Of a stretch of DNA of 64,000 nucleotides, positions 28,211 to 39,319 are shown piece after piece (the stretch's first letter is position 1; each line of letters begins with the position of its first letter). Below the pieces are notes generated by a model, which saw only the letters and a list, made by a program, of their open reading frames with translations, was not told the DNA's origin and searched no databases. The stretch covers positions 101,144 to 165,143 of the forward strand of contig UBQW01000002.1 of NCBI GenBank assembly GCA_900467745.1. Reading direction: 5' to 3'. The DNA is from Hyphomicrobiales bacterium (GTDB taxonomy: Bacteria; Pseudomonadota; Alphaproteobacteria; Rhizobiales; Rhizobiaceae). The translations under genes and the position numbers were made by a program.

Positions 28211-29515
28211 ATGTCTAAAAAAACAGGTACTGAAGCTCTCTCTCGGCGGGCATTTCTTGCTTCTGCCGCAGCCGTTGGCGCAAGCTCGGTAGCGGCGCCG
28301 GCACTGGCGCAATCGGCGATCGATTCGCTAATCAATGCACCGGAGCGCGGTGACTGGGACGACCAGTTCGACGCGAAGGCAGCATCCCGTACGGCCACCG
28401 CCGTGGTGTCGAACACCCCGATCCTCGGACCGCAGTCCGTCCCCAGCATTCAGCAGGCAATTGCGCAGTATCAGCAGATCGCATCCGCAGGCGGTTGGCC
28501 GCAGGTCAATCCGGGCCAGCAGCGTCTGCAGATCGGCGTCACCGATCAGTCCGTCCAGGCCCTGCGCCAGCGTCTCTTCGTCACCGGCGACCTGCCGCAG
28601 GAAGCCGGCATGTCCTCGTCCTTCGATTCCTACGTCGATGGCGCGGTCAAGCGCTTCCAGGCGCGTCACGGCCTCCCGGCCGACGGCGTGCTCGGTGAAT
28701 TCACGCTGAAGGCGATGAACATCCCGGCCGACGTGCGCCTGCAGCAGCTGAACACCAACCTGATCCGCCTGCAGACCTTCCCGGAAGAACTCGGCCGTCG
28801 CCACGTGATGGTCAACATCCCGGCCGCCTATGTCGAAGGCATCGAGGACGGCAGCGTCGTGACGCGTCACAACGCCGTTGTCGGCCGTCTCAGCCGCCCG
28901 ACACACCTGGTCAACTCGAAGATCTACGAGGTCATCCTCAATCCTTACTGGACCGCGCCGCGCTCGATCGTCGAAAAGGACATCGTGCCGCTGATGCGCA
29001 AGGACCCGACTTATCTCACGAAGAACAACATTCGTCTGATTGACGGCAAGGGTACGGAAGTGGCGCCCGAGACGATCGATTGGAACGCCGAAAAGGCGCC
29101 GAACCTGATGTTCCGCCAGGACCCGGGCAAGATCAACGCCATGGCCTCGACGAAGATCAACTTCTACAACAAGAACGGCGAGTACATGCACGACACGCCG
29201 CAGCAGGGCCTGTTCAACAAGCTCATGCGCTTCGAATCCTCGGGCTGCGTGCGCGTTCAGAACGTTCGCGACCTGACCACATGGCTGCTGCGCGACACGC
29301 CTCCGTGGTCTCGCCAGCAGATGGAACAGGTGATCACCACCCGCGTCAACACGCCGATCAAGCTGGCCGAGGAAGTGCCTGTATACTTCGTCTACATCTC
29401 CGCCTGGGGCATGCCTGACGGTATCGTGCAGTTCCGCGACGACATCTACCAGATGGACGGCAATGCCGAACTCGCGCTCGACACGACCGCGGGCATGGAA
29501 CAGCCGGTTCAATAA
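28211..29515 (+). CDS. ldtP: L,D-transpeptidase LdtP with peptidoglycan-binding domain
   Basis: A 434-residue periplasmic enzyme that forms 3-3 peptidoglycan cross-links or links proteins to the wall. The N-terminus holds a twin-arginine-like signal (SRRAFLASAAAVGASSVA, then ALAQS). A PG_binding_1 repeat (FDSYVDGAVKRFQARHGLPA) is near residue 140-170 and a YkuD catalytic domain follows, with C346 in FESSGCVRVQN. The usual SHGC motif is SSGC here, as in the LdtP/YcbB-like branch. The start ATG is chosen over one five codons upstream because it leaves a proper basic n-region (MSKKTG). Confidence 0.9.
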   Translation: MSKKTGTEALSRRAFLASAAAVGASSVAAPALAQSAIDSLINAPERGDWDDQFDAKAASRTATAVVSNTPILGPQSVPSIQQAIAQYQQIASAGGWPQVNPGQQRLQIGVTDQSVQALRQRLFVTGDLPQEAGMSSSFDSYVDGAVKRFQARHGLPADGVLGEFTLKAMNIPADVRLQQLNTNLIRLQTFPEELGRRHVMVNIPAAYVEGIEDGSVVTRHNAVVGRLSRPTHLVNSKIYEVILNPYWTAPRSIVEKDIVPLMRKDPTYLTKNNIRLIDGKGTEVAPETIDWNAEKAPNLMFRQDPGKINAMASTKINFYNKNGEYMHDTPQQGLFNKLMRFESSGCVRVQNVRDLTTWLLRDTPPWSRQQMEQVITTRVNTPIKLAEEVPVYFVYISAWGMPDGIVQFRDDIYQMDGNAELALDTTAGMEQPVQ

Positions 29516-29540
29516 GAGCCGCAAGCTGCGTTTGAGTTAC

Positions 29541-29574
29541 AAAAAAACCGCGTCTTTCATGGCGCGGTTTTTTG
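29541..29574 (+). terminator. Intrinsic terminator of the L,D-transpeptidase gene
   Basis: Stem AAAAAACCGCG / CGCGGTTTTTT with a 10-base loop and a T6 tract, 25 bases after the stop codon. Confidence 0.9.
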
Positions 29575-29670
29575 TTGCGCGTGGATTGCCCAGCAAATGT
29601 CGCTCTCCGTATTGCCCTTGAACGGGCAGGGCGCTAATAGCCTAGCGCATTCCAGTTGAGGAGCCCGCCG

Positions 29671-30969
29671 ATGACCAATGCTTCTACCCAGACCTTCTTC
29701 AATCGCTCGCTTGCCGATACCGATCCGGAAATCTTCGGTTCGATCCAAAAGGAACTCGGTCGCCAGCGTCATGAGATCGAGTTGATCGCCTCGGAGAACA
29801 TCGTTTCCCGCGCGGTTCTGGAAGCCCAGGGCTCCATCATGACCAACAAGTACGCCGAAGGTTACCCGGGCAAGCGCTACTACGGTGGCTGCCAGTTCGT
29901 CGATATCGCGGAAGAACTCGCGATCGAACGCGCCAAGAAGCTCTTCGGCGTCAACTTCGCCAACGTCCAGCCGAATTCCGGTAGCCAAATGAACCAGGCT
30001 GTCTTCCTCGCGCTGCTGCAGCCGGGCGACACCTTCATGGGCCTCGACCTCAACTCGGGCGGTCACCTGACGCATGGTTCGCCGGTCAACATGTCCGGCA
30101 AGTGGTTCAACGTTGTGTCCTACGGCGTTCGCGAAGGCGACAACCTGCTGGATATGGACGACGTCGCCGAAAAGGCACGCACCCACAAGCCGAAGCTCAT
30201 CATCGCCGGCGGCACCGCTTATTCCCGTATCTGGGACTGGAAGCGCTTCCGCGAGATCGCCGATGAAGTCGGCGCCTATCTGATGGTCGACATGGCCCAC
30301 ATCGCCGGTCTCGTTGCCGGTGGCCAGCATCCGTCGCCGTTCCCGCATTGCCACGTCGCGACCACCACGACCCACAAGTCGCTGCGCGGCCCGCGTGGTG
30401 GTGTCATCCTGACCAACGACGAAGATCTGGCGAAGAAGTTCAACTCGGCTGTCTTCCCGGGTCTCCAGGGTGGCCCGCTCATGCACATCATCGCCGCCAA
30501 GGCCGTTGCCTTCGGTGAAGCGCTGCAGCCTGAGTTCAAGGACTACGCGGCTCAGGTCGTCAAGAATGCCAAGGCGCTGTCGGATACGCTGATCGCAGGC
30601 GGCCTCGACGTCGTTTCCGGCGGCACCGACAACCACCTGATGCTGGTCGACCTTCGCAAGAAGAACGCGACGGGCAAGCGCGCCGAAGCCGCACTCGGCC
30701 GCGCCTACGTCACCTGCAACAAGAACGGCATTCCGTTCGACCCTGAAAAGCCCTTCGTCACCTCTGGCGTTCGCCTCGGCGCGCCTGCCGGCACGACGCG
30801 CGGCTTCAAGGAAGCGGAATTCAAGGAAATCGGCAATCTTATCGTCGAGGTTCTCGATGGCCTGAAGGCAGCCAACTCCGACGAAGGCAATGCCGGCGTT
30901 GAAGCAGCCGTACGCGACAAGGTGATGAACCTCACCGGCCGCTTCCCAATGTACGACTACATCGGCTAA
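29671..30969 (+). CDS. glyA: Serine hydroxymethyltransferase
   Basis: GlyA interconverts serine and glycine, charging tetrahydrofolate with a one-carbon unit. The 432-residue PLP enzyme has the substrate segment [33 protein letters not shown] and the cofactor lysine K236 in [21 protein letters not shown] lies seven bases ahead of the ATG at 29671, fixing the start. It begins a run glyA-nrdR-ribD-ribE on the plus strand with very short gaps (9, 3 and -1 bases). Confidence 0.98.
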   Translation: MTNASTQTFFNRSLADTDPEIFGSIQKELGRQRHEIELIASENIVSRAVLEAQGSIMTNKYAEGYPGKRYYGGCQFVDIAEELAIERAKKLFGVNFANVQPNSGSQMNQAVFLALLQPGDTFMGLDLNSGGHLTHGSPVNMSGKWFNVVSYGVREGDNLLDMDDVAEKARTHKPKLIIAGGTAYSRIWDWKRFREIADEVGAYLMVDMAHIAGLVAGGQHPSPFPHCHVATTTTHKSLRGPRGGVILTNDEDLAKKFNSAVFPGLQGGPLMHIIAAKAVAFGEALQPEFKDYAAQVVKNAKALSDTLIAGGLDVVSGGTDNHLMLVDLRKKNATGKRAEAALGRAYVTCNKNGIPFDPEKPFVTSGVRLGAPAGTTRGFKEAEFKEIGNLIVEVLDGLKAANSDEGNAGVEAAVRDKVMNLTGRFPMYDYIG

Positions 30970-30978
30970 GGATAGCGC

Positions 30979-31455
30979 ATGCGCTGCCCATTCTGCGGAT
31001 CGGAAGACACACAGGTCAAGGATTCACGCCCGGCGGAGGACAATACGTCCATCCGCCGCAGGCGTATCTGTCCTGATTGCGGCGGTCGTTTCACGACTTT
31101 CGAGCGCGTGCAGCTGCGCGAGCTCATGGTCTCGAAGAAGACCGGCCGCAAGGTGCCTTTCGATCGCGACAAGCTGGTGCGTTCCTTCGAGATCGCACTG
31201 CGCAAGCGTCCCGTCGACCGCGACCGCATAGAGCGCGCGGTCTCGGGCATCGTGCGGCGTCTGGAAAGCTCCGGCGAGGTCGAGATCAGCTCCGAGCAGA
31301 TCGGCCTGCAGGTTCTCGAAGCGCTGAAGAGCCTCGATGACGTTGGCTTCGTGCGCTACGCTTCGGTCTATCGCGATTTCAGCCACGCCGAGGATTTCGA
31401 GAAGGTGATCTCGGAGATCAACGCCAAGATCGCTCGCGATCCATTGGATAGTTGA
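30979..31455 (+). CDS. nrdR: Transcriptional repressor NrdR
   Basis: NrdR senses ATP/dATP and represses ribonucleotide reductase genes. The 158-residue protein has an N-terminal zinc ribbon ([18 protein letters not shown] and [16 protein letters not shown]) and an ATP-cone (about residues 49-139, [20 protein letters not shown]). No nrd gene is in the window, so its targets are elsewhere. It lies between glyA and ribD, as in many Rhizobiales. Confidence 0.97.
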   Translation: MRCPFCGSEDTQVKDSRPAEDNTSIRRRRICPDCGGRFTTFERVQLRELMVSKKTGRKVPFDRDKLVRSFEIALRKRPVDRDRIERAVSGIVRRLESSGEVEISSEQIGLQVLEALKSLDDVGFVRYASVYRDFSHAEDFEKVISEINAKIARDPLDS

Positions 31456-31458
31456 GCG

Positions 31459-32757
31459 ATGAGCGCCTCGTCAGACGACGCGCAATTCATGCAGGAGGCG
31501 ATCCGCCTGGGTCTCCTCCATCTCGGCCAGACATCCACAAACCCCTCCGTCGGTTGCGTCGTGGTGCGCGATGGCAAGATCGTCGGCCGAGGCACGACCG
31601 CCGTCGGCGGCCGCCCGCATGCCGAGCCGCAGGCCTTGGCCGAGGCAGGTGAACTGGCTCGCGGCGCCACCGCCTATGTCACGCTCGAGCCATGCTCCCA
31701 CCACGGAAAGACGCCGCCCTGCGCCGATGCGCTGATCGCGTCCGGCGTGTCCCGCGTCGTCATCAGCGTCACCGATCCCGATGAGCGCGTGTCGGGCAGG
31801 GGCATTGCCATGCTCCGCGATGCCGGCATCGTTGTCGAGACTGGACTGCTGGAGGAAGAGGGCCGCCACTCGCTCGCCGCCTATCTCACCCGCCAGACGA
31901 AGAACCGCCCCTATGTGATTCTGAAGCTTGCCGTTTCACAAGATGGCATGATCGGTCGGATGGGCGAGGGCCAGATCGCGATCACCGGTCCTGCGGCGCG
32001 CGCCGAGGTGCAGCAACTGCGCGCCGAGACGGATGCGATCCTCGTTGGTATCGGGACCGCCGTTGCCGATGATCCGGAACTGACGGTGCGCATCCCGGGG
32101 CTTCAGGGGCGCTCGCCGGTCCGGATTGTGCTGGATCCGTTGCTGGAGCTACCGTTGACGTCGAAGCTGGTGCGGACGGCGCGGCAGGTTCCTGTGATTG
32201 TGGTGGGGCGTGAGGAGGTTTTCGGTTCGGAGACGGGGGAGCAAGATTTACCCCCCTCTGTCCTGCCGGACATCTCCCCCACAAGGGGGGAGATCGACTC
32301 GTTGCCTGCGTCTGTCCAAAACGTAGACCTTGGAACGAGCGGGCAAGCCCAGCCAATCTCCCCACTTGTGGGGGAGATGCCCGGCAGGGCAGAGGGGGGT
32401 ATCCCAACCACCAACGCCAACGAAACCACCGCACAACTCGAATCCCGCCGCCAAGCCCTCGAATCCGCTGGCGTCGAAGTCGTCTACTGCCACCCCTACC
32501 ACCCGGAACAGCTTCTCCCGGCACTCGCCTCCCGTGCTATTTCCTCGCTCTTGGTCGAAGGCGGCGCCAAGACGGCGCGGCTTTTCCTTGAAGCCGGCTA
32601 TGTCGACCGCATCCTGCTCTACCAGGGGCCGGGCACGATTGGGCAAGGCGGTATTGAAACGCCGATCCGCAAAACCGATATTCCATCCGATTTCAAGCAT
32701 GTGGGCACGCGCATCGTTGGCGACGACAGCCTGGACGAATACGAAAGAGAAGTTTGA
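31459..32757 (+). CDS. ribD: Bifunctional RibD, with an in-frame palindromic-repeat insertion
   Basis: RibD deaminates then reduces the GTP-derived pyrimidine in riboflavin synthesis. The deaminase domain (about 1-145) has the zinc motifs HAEPQALAEAG and PCSHHGKTPPCADALI; the reductase domain follows from RPYVILKLAVSQDGMIGR to LLVEGGAKTARLFLEAGYVD. The protein is 432 residues, longer than the usual 360-400, because residues about 264-315 are encoded by a 153-bp palindromic element (32249-32401) that keeps the frame. The insert sits between beta-strands of the reductase, ahead of ALESAGVEVVY, probably in a surface loop. Activity is likely kept, since this is the only ribD seen here. Confidence 0.93.
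   Translation: MSASSDDAQFMQEAIRLGLLHLGQTSTNPSVGCVVVRDGKIVGRGTTAVGGRPHAEPQALAEAGELARGATAYVTLEPCSHHGKTPPCADALIASGVSRVVISVTDPDERVSGRGIAMLRDAGIVVETGLLEEEGRHSLAAYLTRQTKNRPYVILKLAVSQDGMIGRMGEGQIAITGPAARAEVQQLRAETDAILVGIGTAVADDPELTVRIPGLQGRSPVRIVLDPLLELPLTSKLVRTARQVPVIVVGREEVFGSETGEQDLPPSVLPDISPTRGEIDSLPASVQNVDLGTSGQAQPISPLVGEMPGRAEGGIPTTNANETTAQLESRRQALESAGVEVVYCHPYHPEQLLPALASRAISSLLVEGGAKTARLFLEAGYVDRILLYQGPGTIGQGGIETPIRKTDIPSDFKHVGTRIVGDDSLDEYEREV
32249..32401. repeat. RIME-like palindromic repeat element inside ribD
   Basis: Two 51-base inverted arms (32249-32299 and 32351-32401) match at 46 positions after reverse-complementing, separated by a 51-base spacer. Each arm contains its own small hairpin of the ATCTCCCC..GGGGAGAT type. 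The arm sequence (CCCTCTG.CCTGCCGG) is of the kind known as Rhizobium-specific intergenic mosaic elements. Length 153 is a multiple of three and the ribD frame is open through it. Confidence 0.88.
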
Positions 32758-33377
32758 TGTTTACAGGCATTGTCACCGACGTCGGCACGATCGAATCCGT
32801 CTCTCCTCTCAAGGAGGGCATCAAGCTACGCGTTGCGACCAGCTATGATCCCGCGACCATCGACATGGGCGCCTCGATCTCGCATTCCGGCATCTGCCTG
32901 ACCGTCACCGGCCTGCCCGAAGAAGGCAGCAACGGCCGCTGGTTCGAGGTGGAAGCCTGGGAAGAAGCGCTGCGCCTGACGACCATCGGCACTTGGAAAG
33001 AGGGTAGCCCCGTCAATCTCGAGCGCTCGCTGAAGATCGGCGACGAACTGGGTGGACACATCGTCTCCGGCCATGTCGACGGCAAGGCCGAGATCCTCTC
33101 CGTCACCGAAGAGGGCGACGCCACCCGTTTCCGCATCCGCGCGCCGGAGCATCTGGCCAAGTTCGTCGCGCCAAAGGGCTCGATCGCGCTCGATGGCACA
33201 TCGCTGACGGTCAATGCCGTCGATGGCACCGATTTCGACGTGCTCCTTATTCGCCACACACTCGAAGTCACGACCTGGGGCAAGCGCCAGGCTGGTGATT
33301 TCGTCAACTTCGAAGTCGACACGATGGCGCGTTATGCCGCTAGGCTGGCCGAGTTCCCGGTCGCGAAAGCAGAATAA
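32757..33377 (+). CDS. ribE: Riboflavin synthase alpha subunit
   Basis: RibE dismutates two 6,7-dimethyl-8-ribityllumazines to riboflavin. The 206-residue protein has the MFTGIVTDVG start and two lumazine-binding repeats, with SHSGICLTVTG in the first and SIALDGTSLTVNAVDG in the second, plus SGHVDGKA between. The ATG overlaps the ribD stop (TGATG), showing translational coupling. The last 38 bases overlap the end of the convergent acetyltransferase gene. Confidence 0.96.
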   Translation: MFTGIVTDVGTIESVSPLKEGIKLRVATSYDPATIDMGASISHSGICLTVTGLPEEGSNGRWFEVEAWEEALRLTTIGTWKEGSPVNLERSLKIGDELGGHIVSGHVDGKAEILSVTEEGDATRFRIRAPEHLAKFVAPKGSIALDGTSLTVNAVDGTDFDVLLIRHTLEVTTWGKRQAGDFVNFEVDTMARYAARLAEFPVAKAE

Positions 33378-33876
33378 CCTCGCCATTATAGTGCGCGCGC
33401 CTCGCATCGCCAAAGCCGAGCTTTTCGGCAAGGCGCAGCGAGGCGGCATTGTCGGGATCGATGATGCAGCTCATCGGCCGCGACGGGAAGCGATGCTCCG
33501 CCCAGCCGATCAAAGCCCGCAGCGCCTCGGTCGCATAACCCTTGCCTTGAACCTCCGGCATCAACGCCCAGCCCGTTTCCAGCGTCCCCTCGGTGCTGAC
33601 CGGCTGCATGTCGCGCTTCATTTCCAGAAAGCCTGCTTCGCCTACGAACCTCCCGCTCTCTTTCTCTTCGATGGCGAGGAAGCCGAAGCCCATGTGGTGC
33701 CACATCCCGGCGACGCGCAGCATGCGTCCCCAGCTCTGCTCCCGCGTCGATGCCACCCCGCTGATGAAGCGCACGACCGCATCGTTGCTCCAGAGCGCGT
33801 GATAAGCCTCGAAATCCTCAACTGTGTGCGGCCGCAGGATCAGCCGCTCGGTCTCGATCGTCGGTAGATCGGTCAT
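33340..33876 (-). CDS. GNAT-family N-acetyltransferase (RimJ/RimL type)
   Basis: A 178-residue GNAT protein: ETERLILRPHTVEDFEAYHA opens it, as in RimJ/RimL and ribosomal-protein acetyltransferases, and the acetyl-CoA loop is in VQGKGYATEALRALIGWAE (Q-x-x-G-x-G/A). The late SCIIDPDNAASLRLAEKLGF is a typical motif B/C. The substrate is unknown. It overlaps ribE by 38 bases at its 3' end, and is 17 bases downstream of the cupin gene, so those two are probably co-transcribed. Confidence 0.87.
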   Translation of the reverse strand: MTDLPTIETERLILRPHTVEDFEAYHALWSNDAVVRFISGVASTREQSWGRMLRVAGMWHHMGFGFLAIEEKESGRFVGEAGFLEMKRDMQPVSTEGTLETGWALMPEVQGKGYATEALRALIGWAEHRFPSRPMSCIIDPDNAASLRLAEKLGFGDARRAHYNGEVILLSRPGTRPA

Positions 33877-33893
33877 CGCGATCGCTTTCCTCG

Positions 33894-34397
33894 TCAGGCT
33901 CCAGGCTCGCCATCCCAGTAATCGAGATCGTCGCCGGCGCGGCTCATCATCCGAAACGATCGGTCGGGCGATCCCTCGTGGCGCGTCTTCGCGAGAAACT
34001 TGCCCGAGTCCGGATATTCGACGATATCGGTCGCGGCCTTCGTCGAGATGCCGAGATAGATGAGCGGGGTCTGGCCGGTGTTGATGATCTGGTGCGCCGT
34101 CTCCGGCCCGCCCGCCGGTGCGCCGAGCACGTCGCCCTTGCGGATCGGGTAGCGCTCCGTTCCGAAACGATACTCGCCGGTCCCCTCGATCACGAAGAAC
34201 ATCTCGTCCTCGGCATGATGGTTGTGGAAGGGACAGCCCGACTTGCCCGCAGGTACCTCGTTATAGCTCACGCCGAGCCCCTTCAGCCCGAGCATCGCAC
34301 CGAACGAAGTGTCGGCGCTCTCGTAAAGCTCCCCCTGCTTCCAGCGATCGAGGCTGAGTGCGTTCACGTTGACGACGGGTGTTTGCTGATCGTTCAT
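33894..34397 (-). CDS. Cupin-domain protein
   Basis: A 167-residue single-domain cupin. Motif 1 reads CPFHNHHAEDEMFFVIEGTG (metal-binding His-His-Glu) and motif 2 includes ETAHQIINTG (His). This implies a metal-dependent isomerase, dioxygenase or binding protein with unknown substrate. It and the GNAT gene form a minus-strand pair that splits the riboflavin cluster between ribE and ribH. Confidence 0.83.
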   Translation of the reverse strand: MNDQQTPVVNVNALSLDRWKQGELYESADTSFGAMLGLKGLGVSYNEVPAGKSGCPFHNHHAEDEMFFVIEGTGEYRFGTERYPIRKGDVLGAPAGGPETAHQIINTGQTPLIYLGISTKAATDIVEYPDSGKFLAKTRHEGSPDRSFRMMSRAGDDLDYWDGEPGA

Positions 34398-34627
34398 TCT
34401 CGTCTCCCTTTGCCCCGAGGAATTATGAGTTTGTGCGGGAAATCAACCCGTTATCTATTAAGGTTCGGCGTTTTCAGGGCAGGGGGCAGCCAGTACTTCG
34501 ACATCCGCTTGGATGATTCGCGATTTTGCACCGCAGCCATGAGCCGAATTTGCTTGCCATTCGGACTAAGGCATGTTTTGACCGCCGCCTGTCGAACGGC
34601 AAATCCTCTAGGAAATGAAGGTGACCC

Positions 34628-35083
34628 ATGGCGCGAGAAACCGCTCCTCATATCTTGATCGTTGAAGCACGTTTCTACGACGACATGGCTGATGCTCTCC
34701 TGGAAGGCGCAACCTTCGCATTGACCGAAGCCGGCGCGACCTATGACGTCGTCACCGTTCCCGGCGCGCTGGAAATTCCGGCTGCGATTGCAATGGCTCT
34801 CGATGGAGCGGATAATGACGGCACGAACTACGACGGCTACGTCGCGCTCGGCATGGTCATCCGCGGCGAGACCTACCACTTCGATATCGTATCGAACGAA
34901 TCCTCGCGCGCTCTGATGGACCTGTCCGTCAGCGAATCCATTGCCATCGGCAATGGTATCCTGACGGTCGAAAACGACGAGCAGGCTTGGTCGCGCGTAC
35001 GCCGTTCGGATAAGGACAAGGGCGGCTTTGCCGCTCGCGCAGCTCTCACCATGATCGAGCTGAAGAAAAAGCTGGGTGCATAA
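34628..35083 (+). CDS. ribH: 6,7-dimethyl-8-ribityllumazine synthase
   Basis: RibH joins the pyrimidine from RibD with 3,4-dihydroxy-2-butanone 4-phosphate to make the lumazine used by RibE. The 151-residue protein shows [17 protein letters not shown] at the start, [12 protein letters not shown], and the catalytic region [18 protein letters not shown]. It corresponds to the RibH1-type member kept beside nusB in Rhizobiales. nusB follows after 3 bases. The 230 bases upstream hold its own promoter region; I looked for an FMN riboswitch there and did not find one. Confidence 0.95.
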   Translation: MARETAPHILIVEARFYDDMADALLEGATFALTEAGATYDVVTVPGALEIPAAIAMALDGADNDGTNYDGYVALGMVIRGETYHFDIVSNESSRALMDLSVSESIAIGNGILTVENDEQAWSRVRRSDKDKGGFAARAALTMIELKKKLGA

Positions 35084-35086
35084 GGC

Positions 35087-35569
35087 ATGAGCAACGAAAA
35101 CGTAGAGCGTCCGGTCAAGGCAGCGAACCAGCGTGGCGCCGCGCGTCTCGCCGCCGTTCAGGCGCTCTATCAGATGGATATCGGCGGCACCGGCGTTCTC
35201 GAAATCGTCGCCGAATATGAAGCCCATCGTCTCGGCCAGGAACTGGATGGCGAAACCTACCTGAAGGCCGATCCTTCCTGGTTTCGTTCGATCGTCTCCG
35301 GTGTCGTGCGCGAGCAGAAGCGGCTCGATCCGCTGGTTGCCTCGGCGTTGCAGGACGATTGGGCGCTTTCGCGTCTCGACAGCACCGTTCGAGCCATCCT
35401 GCGTGCCGGCGTTTTCGAGCTTCTCGACCGCAAGGATGTCCCGGTCGCGGTCATCGTCACCGAATATGTTGAGATCGCTCAGGCGTTCTTCAGCGATGAT
35501 GAGCCCAAGCTCGTCAACGCTGTTCTCGACCGCATCGCCAAGCAAGTTCGCGGCGATCAGAAAAAGTAG
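35087..35569 (+). CDS. nusB: Transcription antitermination factor NusB
   Basis: A 160-residue all-helical RNA-binding protein of the NusB/NusE boxA complex that prevents premature termination in rRNA operons. The [14 protein letters not shown] start and [19 protein letters not shown] and [14 protein letters not shown] segments are diagnostic. It is coupled to ribH (3-base gap), a widely conserved pairing. Confidence 0.96.
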   Translation: MSNENVERPVKAANQRGAARLAAVQALYQMDIGGTGVLEIVAEYEAHRLGQELDGETYLKADPSWFRSIVSGVVREQKRLDPLVASALQDDWALSRLDSTVRAILRAGVFELLDRKDVPVAVIVTEYVEIAQAFFSDDEPKLVNAVLDRIAKQVRGDQKK

Positions 35570-35784
35570 CGTTTCGCGCGCAAGAAACAGCCCCTTCCTC
35601 CGATCGGCTAATATCCTCTTTCCCATTGCTCCGTAAGGGTTTTCAGCCCTTGCGGGCTTGACGTCCCGTTTTCCTCCCCGCAATCTCCACTCGGCGTTGC
35701 AGCATTTCTGTGGGAGGAAATGAGGACGGCGTGTTCGCAGCCGGAGAGGGAGTGAGCTCCGGCTCTTTTGGAGGAAAGAGCGAA

Positions 35785-37923
<2,139 letters not shown>

Positions 37924-37947
37924 TCGATCTTAAACCTGTAACCAATG

Positions 37948-37979
37948 AAAAACCCGCCGGAGCGATCCGGCGGGTTTTG
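37948..37979 (+). terminator. Intrinsic terminator of hppA
   Basis: Perfect stem AAAACCCGCCGG / CCGGCGGGTTTT with a 6-base loop; it also faces the convergent bamE gene and may serve both. Confidence 0.92.
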
Positions 37980-38000
37980 TGTAGGCGAATGACTTGGCGC

Positions 38001-38531
38001 TTAGCGCAAGCTGGCCGGGTTCTGCGGCGAGGGACGATCGCCGGCGCCGAACAGGCCCTTGGCCATGTTCGCGGCGCTGCCGCCAGAAAGCAGCTGCTGC
38101 AGGAAGGTAAGATCCTTGCCGCCCGTTGGCGTGACGCGCGTGATCGTGTCGAACGGCTTGCCGTCCTTGAGCGTGTAGTTGGCGCGGCGGACTACGACGC
38201 CGTCCTTGTCGAAGTAGATGGCGAGAACGCTCTGGTCCACGACCTTCAGCTTCTGGAACGCCATGGAGCGCTCGCGACGCTGCGAGATGTAATAGAAGAC
38301 TTCGCCATCGAAGGTGGCGGTCGTCGAAGGCGTGCCCAGCGACAGCAGAACCTGCTCGCGGCTCGAACCCTCGGGAACTAGGTTGAGCGACTGCTCGTCG
38401 GCGACGTAACCGCCGTTGAGAACCGTACCCGTTTGGCAGCCGGTCAAGCCGGCGGAGGCGATCATGATGGCAATGGCGGCATTGCTGAGGAATTTCTTGT
38501 CAGACTTGAAATACCGTTTCTTCAACGACAT
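38001..38531 (-). CDS. bamE: Outer-membrane assembly lipoprotein BamE (SmpA/OmlA family)
   Basis: A 176-residue lipoprotein: signal peptide ending in the lipobox LTGC, then the BamE fold (VPEGSSREQVLLSLGTPST, FYYISQRRERSMAFQKLKV). BamE stabilises the BAM complex inserting beta-barrels into the outer membrane. The tail after residue about 130 is longer than in E. coli BamE, as usual in Rhizobiales. It is divergent from the cytochrome chaperone gene. Confidence 0.92.
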   Translation of the reverse strand: MSLKKRYFKSDKKFLSNAAIAIMIASAGLTGCQTGTVLNGGYVADEQSLNLVPEGSSREQVLLSLGTPSTTATFDGEVFYYISQRRERSMAFQKLKVVDQSVLAIYFDKDGVVVRRANYTLKDGKPFDTITRVTPTGGKDLTFLQQLLSGGSAANMAKGLFGAGDRPSPQNPASLR

Positions 38532-38775
38532 CTACTCCCTTAACGTATCGATACCAGCCATCGGCCATGCAATGTTACGCTGATGCAAAACCATTGTGGC
38601 CTTTCCGGGGTCGGACGTGAGCCATCTGCCGAGTGGCCATCGTCGAAGCGCTGTCCCGAAAGTGGCCACCTTCGCCATTGCAATTCGCGCATGCTTCGGT
38701 AAACCAGCTTTCGAAATCATGCAACAAGGCCGGACGCAGGTTGGCGCCAAGAACGAGGCCTTTCCGGAAAAAACA

Positions 38776-39309
38776 ATGATATTCGGGCTCTTCGGCAAGA
38801 AAAACAACAATCAGGCGATCGTCGACCGACAATATGAGGCGCTGACATCGGCCGCCCGCATGCCTGCTCTTTACGAGAGACTCGGCGTGCCGGATACGGT
38901 CATGGGTCGCTTCGAAATGCTGTCGGCTGTCATGATCCTTTTTTTTCGCCGCACGCGTGCATCCGAGACGAGTGGCCAGGAAATCGCGCAGGAAATTGTG
39001 GATGCATTCTTCCAGGATATCGATTATTCGATCCGCGAACTTGGCATCGGCGACAACACGGTTCCCAAGCGCATGAAGAAACTCGCCGGCATGTTCTACG
39101 GCCGGTTGGAAGCCTATTCCAAGGCGATGGACGCTGGCGACGCCGAGGCTCTCGCCGTGGCGCTTGGCCGCAACATTCATCCGAAGGAAGCAGACCCGGT
39201 CGATATGCGTGCGCTTGCCGATTGGATGTTTTCCGCTGAAAGACACCTGTCGGCACAGTCCGAAGATACGATCGCGACCGGCTCGGCAACGCTGCCCGCC
39301 GTCGCGTGA
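38776..39309 (+). CDS. Ubiquinol-cytochrome c chaperone (CBP3-like)
   Basis: A 177-residue homologue of mitochondrial CBP3/UQCC1, which assists cytochrome b assembly in the bc1 complex. Typical segments are VPDTVMGRFEMLSAVMILFF, DAFFQDIDYSIRELGIGD and MKKLAGMFYGRLEAY. The start Met (MIFGLFGKK) is chosen because it fits the family; an in-frame ATG at 38596 would run through the divergent promoter. It is followed after 10 bases by a DUF177 gene. Confidence 0.87.
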   Translation: MIFGLFGKKNNNQAIVDRQYEALTSAARMPALYERLGVPDTVMGRFEMLSAVMILFFRRTRASETSGQEIAQEIVDAFFQDIDYSIRELGIGDNTVPKRMKKLAGMFYGRLEAYSKAMDAGDAEALAVALGRNIHPKEADPVDMRALADWMFSAERHLSAQSEDTIATGSATLPAVA

Positions 39310-39319
39310 GGAGACAATG

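Noticed and set aside
32249..32401. CRISPR-like repeat
   Set aside because: Only two inverted arms and one spacer, no direct-repeat array, and it is translated.
34440..34560. FMN riboswitch ahead of ribH
   Set aside because: A GGGCAGGG run recalls the start of an RFN element, but the conserved GTGAAATTCCC and CGGCGGT blocks are missing.
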